NCBI GenBank assembly: GCA_947374315.1
Contig: CANCBK010000090.1
Location: 1 to 6,028, forward strand
Source: Burkholderiaceae bacterium
GTDB taxonomy: Bacteria > Pseudomonadota > Gammaproteobacteria > Burkholderiales > Burkholderiaceae
Length of the DNA: 6,028 nucleotides
Reading direction: 5' to 3'
In this document: piece after piece, positions 1 to 5,970 of the stretch
How positions within the stretch are numbered: the first letter of the stretch is position 1
Layout: every line of letters begins with the position of its first letter
Program-made: the position numbers and the translations under genes
Notes under the pieces: model-generated
Database searches by the model: none
The model's input: only the letters and a program-made list of their open reading frames with translations
What the model was told of the DNA's origin: nothing

Positions 1-35
1 TATATTCAGCTAAATGATTCAGTGATATTAAGAGC

Positions 36-1079
36 TTACTCGAATGTTGGCGGGCTTACCCCAAGCGCTTTATGCAGCTTTGGGGAGGTGGTGGTGTACT
101 GGAGTTGAATCTGCTTTTCAGGGGCTAGATAGGCTGCTGCAGCAAAGGCCGCTAAGGCTGCCTCATGAAAGCCTGACAGAATCAGCTTTTTCTTGCCTGG
201 GTAGATATTGATATCCCCAACGGCGTAGATGCCAGGCGTGCTGGTCTGAAAGCAGGCCGTATCCACAGCAATTTGCTTGCGATCGATATCGAGACCCCAG
301 TCGGCAATTGGGCCTAATTTTGGAGAGAGACCATAAAACAATAAAAGCGCATCTAAGGCAATGTTTTGAACTTCACCATCAATATTGGTAACGGCAATTT
401 TAGCGAGCTTGTCATTGGAGGATTCAAGACCGGTAATTTGTCCAATGATGAGTTGCATCTTGCCGGCCGCGCAAAGCGCACGCATCTTAGTGATTGATTG
501 GGGTGCTGCTTTGAATTCATCTCTCCGATGAATGAGTGTCACGCTTGCCGCTTGATCAGCAAAATGTAATGCCCAGTCGAGCGCGGAATCTCCACCACCG
601 CAAATCACCACGCGCTTACCGGCAAATTGCTCAGGATTTCTGACGCGATAGAAGACTTGTTTATCTACAAATGCCTCAATGCCATCCAGATTGAGTGTGC
701 GCGGTTGAAAGGCGCCAACACCAGCAGCAATAAAAACCGTTTTTGTTAAAAACTGCTGATCTTGGGAGGTCTTAATTAGAAAGCGGCTATCAGCTTGCTT
801 CTCAAGGGTGGAGACCTCTTGATTTAGGTGGAACTGTGGCTTGAATGGCTCAATTTGTTTGAGTAGGTTGCTAACGAGCTCTCGACCAGTACAAACCGGA
901 ATCGCCGGAATGTCGTAGATTGGTTTGTCTGGATAGAGCTCGATACATTGACCACCCACCTCAGGCAAGGAGTCAATGACATGCGCTTTAATTTCTAGGA
1001 GACCAAGCTCGAAGACTTGGAAGAGCCCCACCGGACCGGCGCCAATAATGACTGCATCGGTTTCAATGGGGGAGTGCAA
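36..1079 (-). CDS. Ferredoxin--NADP+ reductase, thioredoxin-reductase-like type
   Basis: A 347-residue FAD- and NADPH-dependent oxidoreductase that should pass electrons between NADPH and a ferredoxin in the cytoplasm. The FAD-binding GxGxxG is at residues 13-18 (GAGPVG). A second Rossmann motif, GGGDSA, lies at 161-166, with HRR at 184-186 fitting the NADP phosphate. The closing FAD motif YAVGD is at 285-289. The CxxC redox pair of true thioredoxin reductases is absent between the two halves, and a C-terminal tail with the sequence [12 protein letters not shown] is present; both fit the TrxR-like ferredoxin reductase family (YumC type). The start is TTG at 1079-1077. An in-frame TAA lies only nine bases upstream (1088-1086), and no other usual start codon precedes the FAD motif. 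It begins one base after the fdxA stop with no clear Shine-Dalgarno, which suggests translational coupling. Family call is confident; the ferredoxin partner is inferred from position. Confidence 0.93.
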   Translation of the reverse strand: MHSPIETDAVIIGAGPVGLFQVFELGLLEIKAHVIDSLPEVGGQCIELYPDKPIYDIPAIPVCTGRELVSNLLKQIEPFKPQFHLNQEVSTLEKQADSRFLIKTSQDQQFLTKTVFIAAGVGAFQPRTLNLDGIEAFVDKQVFYRVRNPEQFAGKRVVICGGGDSALDWALHFADQAASVTLIHRRDEFKAAPQSITKMRALCAAGKMQLIIGQITGLESSNDKLAKIAVTNIDGEVQNIALDALLLFYGLSPKLGPIADWGLDIDRKQIAVDTACFQTSTPGIYAVGDINIYPGKKKLILSGFHEAALAAFAAAAYLAPEKQIQLQYTTTSPKLHKALGVSPPTFE

Positions 1080-1080
1080 T

Positions 1081-1404
1081 TTACTTTACCAGTTGATCGA
1101 GTTTATTTTTAACGTCTTTCCACTCTTCAGCTTCTGGCAACGCAGCTTTAGATTTAGTAATCGATGTCCATGATGGTGATAGCTCGGCATTTAATTTAAT
1201 GAATGCCTGTTGATCTCCTGGCACATCATCTTCAGCATAAATTGCATTGACTGGGCACTCAGGTACACACACTGCGCAATCGATGCACTCATCGGGATCG
1301 ATTACTAAAAAGTTAGGACCTTCGCGAAAACAATCGACTGGGCAGACATCAACGCAATCAGTGTATTTGCAACGGATACAGGCTTCGGTAACAACGTAAG
1401 TCAT
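1081..1404 (-). CDS. fdxA: 7Fe ferredoxin FdxA
   Basis: A 107-residue seven-iron ferredoxin carrying one [3Fe-4S] and one [4Fe-4S] cluster, a soluble low-potential electron carrier. All nine cysteines of the Azotobacter vinelandii ferredoxin I pattern are present: C9, C12, C17, C21, C25, C40, C43, C46 and C50. By that family's precedent, C9, C17 and C50 hold the 3Fe cluster and C21, C40, C43 and C46 the 4Fe cluster. The C-terminal half (FIKLNAEL, then a segment ending [15 protein letters not shown]) also follows ferredoxin I, and the length matches the family. I chose the ATG at 1404-1402, giving MTYVVTEAC, over an upstream in-frame TTG at 1434 that would add ten residues foreign to the family. 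No strong Shine-Dalgarno is visible. It is followed after one base by the ferredoxin reductase, its probable electron donor or acceptor. What the pair feeds cannot be read from this window. Confidence 0.96.
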   Translation of the reverse strand: MTYVVTEACIRCKYTDCVDVCPVDCFREGPNFLVIDPDECIDCAVCVPECPVNAIYAEDDVPGDQQAFIKLNAELSPSWTSITKSKAALPEAEEWKDVKNKLDQLVK

Positions 1405-1523
1405 GATGGTTAACAGGTGAGGAGTCCAAATCAATGGACCGCCAAGTTATAAAACCTCAATTTTAGCCGAATCAGCCTATTTTTCAGGCAAAAGCATCAA
1501 TTTACTTGAGGTAAAGTCACGCT
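1405..1523. promoter_or_regulatory. Divergent promoter region between fdxA and the 2-hydroxyacid dehydrogenase
   Basis: This 119-bp gap must hold the promoters of two divergent genes. The best minus-strand -10 candidate is TATAAC at 1451-1446 with a poor -35 (CTGATT, 18-bp spacing). The same AT-rich stretch read on the plus strand gives TATAAA at 1448-1453, so the two -10 elements may overlap. A short dyad, GCCT (1475-1478) and AGGC (1486-1489) with seven bases between, lies on the dehydrogenase side. None of these matches is strong. The promoter role follows from gene arrangement more than from the motifs. Confidence 0.45.
1508..1511 (+). promoter_or_regulatory. Probable ribosome binding site of the 2-hydroxyacid dehydrogenase
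   Basis: GAGG lies 12 bases before the ATG at 1524, a little further than ideal. An in-frame TAA at 1512-1514 rules out any upstream extension, including the in-frame TTG at 1506, so the ATG at 1524 is the first available start. Confidence 0.5.
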
Positions 1524-2549
1524 ATGAATACATTAGCTATTACCCCCGCAAGCACCTCCAAACCGAAGATTTTGGTTGCAAGGGCCATATTTCCTGAGGC
1601 GTTAGCTAAATTAGAGGAATCCTATGAGGTTCACTCCAACCAGTCCGACAAAATTTTGACCCCAGAAGAGCTTAAAAAAGCACTTTCAGACGTGGAGGGC
1701 GCCCTAGTGGCGGGAAGTGAGCGGATTGATGCTACAGCCCTTGCTCAGGCTAAGAATTTGAAAGTGGTCGCCAATATTTCTGTCGGTTACAACAATTTTG
1801 ATGTCCCAGCGATTACTGCTGCTGGCGTCATGGCTACTAATACCCCTGATGTTCTTACGGATACCACGGCGGATTTTGGCTTTGCATTGTTGATGGCCAC
1901 TGCAAGGCGCATTACAGAATCGGAACATTGGGTTAGAGCGGGTAAGTGGGATCAATGGTCGATTGTGAATAACCCACTCGGCATGGATTTGCATCACAGC
2001 ACCGTTGGCATTATTGGTATGGGTCGTATTGGTCAAGGGATCGCTAAGCGCGCCTTAGGTTTTGGTATGAAAGTGATTTATCACAACCGTAGCCATCTCT
2101 CTGATGCTGATGAAAAAGCTTGTGGTGCCACTTATGTTTCAAAAGAAGAATTACTCCGTACTGCTGATCATGTGGTGTTGGTGCTGCCTTACACCGCGCA
2201 AAATCACCATACGATTGCTGCTGCAGAAATTGCAATGATGAAACCCTCTGCAACCCTGATTAATATTGCCCGCGGCGGTATTGTGGATGATGCTGCTTTG
2301 GCACACGCATTACAAAGCGGCAAGATCTTTGCGGCTGGCTTAGATGTGTTTGAGGGTGAGCCTCAAGTGCATCCAGAGTTACTCAAGTGCAGCAATATTG
2401 TCTTGGCTCCGCATATTGCGAGCGCTACAGAAAAAACACGTAGAGCGATGGTAGATCTCGCAGTAGAAAATCTACGAGCAGCGCTTGATGGAAAAAAACC
2501 ACCAAGCTTAATTAATGCTGAAGTACTAGAGGGTAAAAGACAGGCTTAA
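1524..2549 (+). CDS. D-2-hydroxyacid dehydrogenase, glyoxylate/hydroxypyruvate reductase-like
   Basis: A 341-residue cytoplasmic dehydrogenase of the D-isomer-specific 2-hydroxyacid family, which reversibly reduces 2-keto acids such as glyoxylate or hydroxypyruvate with NAD(P)H. The cofactor-binding GMGRIG (GxGxxG) is at residues 165-170. The catalytic triad is complete and spaced as in D-glycerate dehydrogenase: R250 in NIARGG, E279 in FEGEP and H297 in APHIAS. After the second strand of the nucleotide fold the sequence reads YHNRS (186-190); an Arg-Ser here rather than an acidic residue suggests NADPH preference, an inference only. Substrate-loop sequence SVGYNNFD (86-93) is typical of the GhrB/GRHPR branch. 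There is no ACT regulatory domain, so it is not a SerA-type phosphoglycerate dehydrogenase. The first 14 residues are a loose, Ser/Thr-rich extension. It is monocistronic, flanked by a divergent fdxA and a convergent membrane-protein gene. The family is certain; the exact substrate is not. Confidence 0.93.
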   Translation: MNTLAITPASTSKPKILVARAIFPEALAKLEESYEVHSNQSDKILTPEELKKALSDVEGALVAGSERIDATALAQAKNLKVVANISVGYNNFDVPAITAAGVMATNTPDVLTDTTADFGFALLMATARRITESEHWVRAGKWDQWSIVNNPLGMDLHHSTVGIIGMGRIGQGIAKRALGFGMKVIYHNRSHLSDADEKACGATYVSKEELLRTADHVVLVLPYTAQNHHTIAAAEIAMMKPSATLINIARGGIVDDAALAHALQSGKIFAAGLDVFEGEPQVHPELLKCSNIVLAPHIASATEKTRRAMVDLAVENLRAALDGKKPPSLINAEVLEGKRQA

Positions 2550-2554
2550 GAAAT

Positions 2555-2593
2555 GAAACGAAGTCGACTGAGTAATTAGTCGGCTTCGATTTC
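2555..2593. terminator. Bidirectional hairpin terminator between convergent genes
   Basis: The arms CGAAGTCGACT (2559-2569) and AGTCGGCTTCG (2578-2588) pair over 11 positions with one T/G mismatch that is a wobble pair on one strand. The stem can close further over a GTAA loop (2572-2575). It is extended outward by GAAA (2555-2558) pairing with TTTC (2590-2593) across one unpaired base. T-rich stretches follow on both sides (ATTTCTTCT on the plus strand, TTTCATTTCTT on the minus strand) but neither is a pure T run. It lies just after the dehydrogenase stop at 2549 and contains the membrane protein's stop codon (2578-2576), so it serves two converging transcripts. Confidence 0.75.
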
Positions 2594-2869
2594 TTCTGGG
2601 AGCTCACGAAGAGCAAGTTCAATCCCACCAAATTTACCTGCTACCCAGTTGTAGACCTTGCAGGCAATCCAAAGCAAAGCAAAACCCAGTAAGGCATTGA
2701 GGATCAATGCGGAGAGAACGGTAAATCCAGGGATAGCACCGTCACGAATGAAGGCTACAAACAAAGCCAACAACACAATCGGTACGGAGAAGCAGAGATA
2801 AACCAAAACTAGGGTTTTGGCGGTATGCATTGGATCTACGAAGGCAATTTCTTTTTTGGTGAGTTTCAT
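2576..2869 (-). CDS. Small two-helix membrane protein of unknown function
   Basis: A 97-residue predicted inner-membrane protein. A charged N-terminus (MKLTKKEIAFVDP) is followed by a hydrophobic segment at about 18-41, a short polar turn (RDGAIPG), and a second hydrophobic segment at about 48-71. Then comes a conserved-looking YNWVAGKFGGIEL at 73-85 and an acidic tail. The YNxxAxxxGGIE ending recalls small two-helix proteins of the DUF3566 kind; this is recalled resemblance, not a search result. The ATG at 2869-2867 is preferred over an open extension to 2917, because that extension overlaps the end of moeA and is arginine-rich and unlike a membrane protein start. It begins 11 bases after the moeA stop, so it is probably the last gene of the molybdenum cofactor operon. 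No Shine-Dalgarno is evident. Its last codons form one arm of the terminator hairpin. No function can be assigned; the operon position is suggestive only. Confidence 0.82.
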   Translation of the reverse strand: MKLTKKEIAFVDPMHTAKTLVLVYLCFSVPIVLLALFVAFIRDGAIPGFTVLSALILNALLGFALLWIACKVYNWVAGKFGGIELALRELPEEIEAD

Positions 2870-2880
2870 GAGGTGCAATC

Positions 2881-4212
2881 TTAAAGCAGTCCGTCGAAAA
2901 GCGCCACATCTACCCAATCACCAGCGGCAACATTTCCTTGGTCGTGAGACAGAATGACAAAGCAATTTGCTTCACTCATGGAGCGCAAAATTCCAGCACC
3001 TTGGCTACCAGTCAGCTTGACTGTGGACTTTCCATCTGGACTACGCACCAAGATAGCGCGTTGATACTCCGTTCTTCCGGGGCGCTTCCGAATGGGGGCC
3101 TCTGCAATCGCCTGCATCATTGGCGGTTCAGTCTGACTTGCACCATTGAGTTGCAATAATGCAGAGCGGACAAACTGGTAGAAAGTCACCATGACCGCTA
3201 CTGGGTTGCCGGGCAAACCAAAGAAGAGTGTCTTATGCTTTGACCCCTGAACTGGCTTCAATACTCCAAAAGCCATGGGGCGGCCTGGACGCATGGCGAT
3301 TTTCCAAAAACCCACATCACCCAGTTCTTGCATGATTTGCTTGGTGAAGTCTGCTTCGCCAGCGGAGACTCCTCCAGATGAGATGAGTACATCCGCTTTG
3401 CTGGCCGCGTCTATAAATGCTGCCTTGAGTGAGCTTGGATCATCTCGCACAATCCCGCAATCAATGATTTCGAGATCAAGACGTTTCAGTAGTCCGATTA
3501 AGCTATAACGATTGCTGTCATAAATATTACCAGCCTCTAAAGCTTGTCCTAGTGGGCGCAATTCATCGCCTGAGGAGAGAATGGCGACCCGTAATTTTCG
3601 ATGTACATGAAGTTCGGACATGCCAAGGGAGGCTGCCAGACCCAGATCAGAAGGTCGCAATAAACGCCCTGCAGTAATTGCTGGTTTGCCACTTTGTAAG
3701 TCTTCTCCACGCAAGCGACGGTTTTCTCCGCGCTTCACTCGGTTTGGCTTAAATGAAACGATCGAGCTATCGTTAGGGTTCTGGGACTCTGTAAATTCTT
3801 GGGGAATCACGGTATCGCAGTCACTCGGCATTAGAGCGCCGGTCATGATTTTGAGACATTCGCCAGGAGCAATGCTGCCTTCATAGGGCTTGCCAGCATA
3901 GGCAGTGCCCACCACCTTCAGAGTTACGAGATCCTCGCCATCGCTCAGGCAATCACCATTGAATGCAAAGCCATCCATGGCCGAGTTATCAGCGACCGGA
4001 ACATCAATCGGCGAAAGTAAGTCTTTCGCAAGAATGCGATTAATTGCTTGATCTAGGGTGATGCATTCAATTGCATCAGACTCAGATCTCTCATGAGATT
4101 CTGAGATCAAGTCTTTTACTAGATCGGAAATCGCTATGCGAGCTTGATCGACATGTAGTGAGCCGCTAATATAAATGGGGTCGCTTGGGGGAATACGCTT
4201 TAGGTCGGACAT
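2881..4212 (-). CDS. moeA: Molybdopterin molybdotransferase MoeA
   Basis: A 443-residue cytoplasmic enzyme that inserts molybdate into adenylylated molybdopterin to give active molybdenum cofactor. Family landmarks appear in order: VPVADNSAMDGFAF (71-84), whose D80 corresponds to the metal-site Asp59 of E. coli MoeA; RLRGED (166-171); the MogA-like domain with SSGDE (213-217), NIYDSN (229-234) and SSGGVSAGEADFTK (278-291), whose D288 matches E. coli Asp228; MRPGRPMAFG (307-316); and GLPGNPVAVMVTF (332-344). The C-terminal beta domain ends the protein. It is about 30 residues longer than E. coli MoeA (411), mostly through an N-terminal extension of roughly 20 residues; no fused domain is seen. 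The ATG at 4212 overlaps the last 13 bases of mobA. A weak Shine-Dalgarno, AGAAAG (4227-4222), lies inside mobA and within a small dyad. Co-transcription with mobA and moaA is very likely. Confidence 0.97.
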   Translation of the reverse strand: MSDLKRIPPSDPIYISGSLHVDQARIAISDLVKDLISESHERSESDAIECITLDQAINRILAKDLLSPIDVPVADNSAMDGFAFNGDCLSDGEDLVTLKVVGTAYAGKPYEGSIAPGECLKIMTGALMPSDCDTVIPQEFTESQNPNDSSIVSFKPNRVKRGENRRLRGEDLQSGKPAITAGRLLRPSDLGLAASLGMSELHVHRKLRVAILSSGDELRPLGQALEAGNIYDSNRYSLIGLLKRLDLEIIDCGIVRDDPSSLKAAFIDAASKADVLISSGGVSAGEADFTKQIMQELGDVGFWKIAMRPGRPMAFGVLKPVQGSKHKTLFFGLPGNPVAVMVTFYQFVRSALLQLNGASQTEPPMMQAIAEAPIRKRPGRTEYQRAILVRSPDGKSTVKLTGSQGAGILRSMSEANCFVILSHDQGNVAAGDWVDVALFDGLL

Positions 4213-4814
4213 GGAGAAATTCTTTCTAAAGCAGCTAACTCTTCTGGAGTGTTGACGTTGGCAAATGCTTGTGGGTTTTCAAAAACTACCGTGCCAGATC
4301 GCAATTCCTTAAACCAGCGATCAATCTTTAAATCACCTTTGCTTAAAAAGGCATCTAAAGAATCTTGCAGGCTGCTTTTCATTAAGCAGAAAACGGGTTG
4401 TGACCAAACCTTTCCATCAGCTTCTTTGGAGGAGGCAAAGACGAGCTCTAAATTATTGTCTTCCAGTTCAGTTGCCATATTTTTGGCAAGATCGGTTGGC
4501 AATAAAGGCGAGTCGCAAGGCGATGTTAGTAAGTAGGGTGTTTTGCAATGCTTTAGGCCAACTGAGAATCCAGCCAATGGCCCAGAGAAATCCGGGGTTT
4601 GATCCATGAGTACTGGATAGCCATAGTGCGAATACTTCGTAATGCTGCGGTTAGCATTAATCAAAATGGCGCTGACCTGGGGTTTGAGTCGGCTAATAGC
4701 CGATTCAATGAGGGGTTTGCCATGAAAGGAGATTAAACCCTTATCAATGCCGCCCATTCTTTGGGCGCGGCCACCCGCCAAAATAAGGCCAGTAATTTGT
4801 TCCGAGTTAATCAT
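4200..4814 (-). CDS. mobA: Molybdenum cofactor guanylyltransferase MobA
   Basis: A 204-residue cytoplasmic nucleotidyltransferase that joins GMP from GTP to molybdenum cofactor, making the guanine dinucleotide form found in DMSO-reductase-family enzymes. The signature LILAGGRAQRMGGIDKGL spans residues 10-27. INANR (52-56), GPLAG (78-82) and SPCDSPLLP (98-106, D101 the likely magnesium ligand) follow in the expected places, and NVNTPEEL (186-193) closes the fold. The LAGG plus GGxDKGL form points to MobA rather than the CTP-using MocA, which usually reads LAAG. There is no MobB fusion. The ATG at 4814-4812 shares its A with the moaA stop (TAATG), and the gene's end overlaps moeA by 13 bases, so translation is probably coupled on both sides. 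The presence of MobA implies that the genome encodes at least one bis-MGD enzyme, none of which is in this window. Confidence 0.95.
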   Translation of the reverse strand: MINSEQITGLILAGGRAQRMGGIDKGLISFHGKPLIESAISRLKPQVSAILINANRSITKYSHYGYPVLMDQTPDFSGPLAGFSVGLKHCKTPYLLTSPCDSPLLPTDLAKNMATELEDNNLELVFASSKEADGKVWSQPVFCLMKSSLQDSLDAFLSKGDLKIDRWFKELRSGTVVFENPQAFANVNTPEELAALERISPCPT

Positions 4815-5926
4815 TAGCCGCCGATGTAGGACATCTCTACTTTGCGAGAAGGTTTCGATCCAGCGGTATTGGATCCCCGAATTTCTGAATAGTGATCATT
4901 GCGTCCGGACCATGTGGACATGATGGCGTTGGCAATTTCTAAATCACTTCTGTTGGAGCGTAATAGCGTTTTGAAATCAAAACCTTCGTTTGCAAATAGG
5001 CAGTGATACATCTGCCCATCTGTTGAGATGCGTGCACGGGTACATTCATGACAGAAAGTTTGCGTCACGCTAGAGATAAAGCCAATTTCTCCTGAGCCAT
5101 CTACATAGCGCCAACGTTGAGCAACTTCGCCGGGATAGTTAGCTTTAATGGGCTCAATTGGAAAAACTGCATTAATGCGATTAGCAACTTCTTGGGAGGG
5201 GAGTACTTGTGACATATCCCAACCGTTAGAGCTACCCACATCCATGAACTCAATAAAGCGTAGCGTTACACCGCTACCTTTGAAGTGCTTGGCCATGCCA
5301 ATAATCTCTTGATCGTTTGTACCCCTCTTAACAACCATATTGACTTTAAGATTGGTGAAGCCTACTTCTTGAGCTGCAGCTATTCCGTCGAGCACATCCG
5401 TAACAGGGAAGTCGACATCATTCATTTTTTTGAAGACATCATCATTCAAGCCATCAAGGCTAATGGTTAAGCGATGCAAGCCTGCTGCTTTTAATGCAGC
5501 CGCCTTCTTGCGCAAAATGCTGCCATTGGTAGTGAGTGTTAGATCAAGGGGTTGATCTGCCGTAGTGCGAATCTTCGCTAGCATCTCAATCAGCACTTCG
5601 AGATTTTTACGTAGCAAAGGCTCGCCACCAGTGAGGCGAATTTTTTCCACGCCTAGAGAAGCAAAGATATTCGTTAAGCGAGTGATCTCTTCAAAGCTGA
5701 GTAATTCATTATGAGAGAGATAGGGATAGTCTTTGTCGAAGATTTCCTTAGGCATGCAGTAGGTGCAGCGGAAATTGCATCGATCGGTTACGGAGATTCG
5801 TAAATCACGTAGAGGGCGTCCCCGAGTATCTTTAGTTGAAGTATTAGCAGCAACAAGCTGTCCAGGAATGGACGGCGTCAGGCCTTTGCCTTCATCTAAA
5901 CGTATGGGGATTACTTTTTCAACCAT
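4814..5926 (-). CDS. moaA: GTP 3',8-cyclase MoaA (radical SAM)
   Basis: A 370-residue radical-SAM enzyme that cyclises GTP to 3',8-cyclo-7,8-dihydro-GTP, the first step of molybdenum cofactor synthesis. The SAM cluster motif CNFRCTYC puts cysteines at 50, 54 and 57. RLTGGEP (97-103), TTNG (132-135) and SLDG (156-159) follow as in the family. The C-terminal cluster cysteines are C292, C295 ([11 protein letters not shown]) and C309, with R297 and R299 at the GTP-binding arginine positions. The protein ends in Gly-Gly (369-370), the tail required for catalysis in MoaA. About 33 residues precede the conserved [10 protein letters not shown], a variable extension. The start is firm: an in-frame TAA lies nine bases upstream (5935-5933) and no other ATG, GTG or TTG comes before the conserved region. 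It is first in the moaA-mobA-moeA-membrane protein cluster. A good promoter sits so close to the ATG that the message may be leaderless. Confidence 0.97.
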   Translation of the reverse strand: MVEKVIPIRLDEGKGLTPSIPGQLVAANTSTKDTRGRPLRDLRISVTDRCNFRCTYCMPKEIFDKDYPYLSHNELLSFEEITRLTNIFASLGVEKIRLTGGEPLLRKNLEVLIEMLAKIRTTADQPLDLTLTTNGSILRKKAAALKAAGLHRLTISLDGLNDDVFKKMNDVDFPVTDVLDGIAAAQEVGFTNLKVNMVVKRGTNDQEIIGMAKHFKGSGVTLRFIEFMDVGSSNGWDMSQVLPSQEVANRINAVFPIEPIKANYPGEVAQRWRYVDGSGEIGFISSVTQTFCHECTRARISTDGQMYHCLFANEGFDFKTLLRSNRSDLEIANAIMSTWSGRNDHYSEIRGSNTAGSKPSRKVEMSYIGG

Positions 5927-5931
5927 GCCTA

Positions 5932-5961
5932 ATTATGGCTGTGAAACGGTGTTTCTGCCAA
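5932..5961 (-). promoter_or_regulatory. Sigma70-like promoter of the moaA operon
   Basis: Reading the minus strand, TTGGCA (5961-5956; five of six matches to TTGACA) and CATAAT (5937-5932; five of six matches to TATAAT) are separated by 18 bases. The predicted transcription start falls at about 5925, on or within a base or two of the moaA ATG at 5926. No Moco riboswitch could fit in such a leader. The spacer contains the dyad GAAAC/GTTTC (5943-5947 and 5951-5955), a possible operator position. Confidence 0.6.
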
Positions 5962-5970
5962 ACTGCCAAA
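5955..5970. repeat. Tandem 8-bp direct repeat upstream of moaA
   Basis: CTGCCAAA occurs twice in perfect tandem (5955-5962 and 5963-5970), or TTTGGCAG twice on the moaA strand. The copy nearer moaA contains the proposed -35 hexamer, and the second copy offers an alternative TTGGCA eight bases further upstream. It may be a regulator binding site or a simple local duplication. Confidence 0.6.

Noticed and set aside
1..35. Possible terminator after the ferredoxin reductase
   Set aside because: Only an imperfect loopless dyad (CTAAATGATTCAG at 10-22) and a short TTCAG direct repeat are visible. There is no GC-rich stem with a T run, and the window ends there.
976..1173. Plus-strand 65-codon frame across the fdxA/reductase junction
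   Set aside because: Both minus-strand genes are intact and motif-rich here; the frame is antisense to them.
1405..1434. Ten-residue N-terminal extension of FdxA from a TTG
   Set aside because: The family begins directly at the [13 protein letters not shown] sequence, and the extension is not ferredoxin-like.
1704..2253. Open minus-strand frames lying antisense within the 2-hydroxyacid dehydrogenase gene
   Set aside because: They lie wholly inside a well-supported gene, show no recognisable domains, and have compositions typical of antisense reading.
2870..2917. Sixteen-residue extension of the membrane protein
   Set aside because: It overlaps the end of moeA, is arginine-rich, and precedes a good ATG that starts a typical short N-terminus.
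2938..3886. Three plus-strand open frames opposite moeA
   Set aside because: moeA is intact with all family motifs; these frames show no family signature and no plausible translation signals.
4249..4609. Two overlapping plus-strand frames opposite mobA
   Set aside because: They overlap each other and an intact mobA, and their sequences look like shadow translation.
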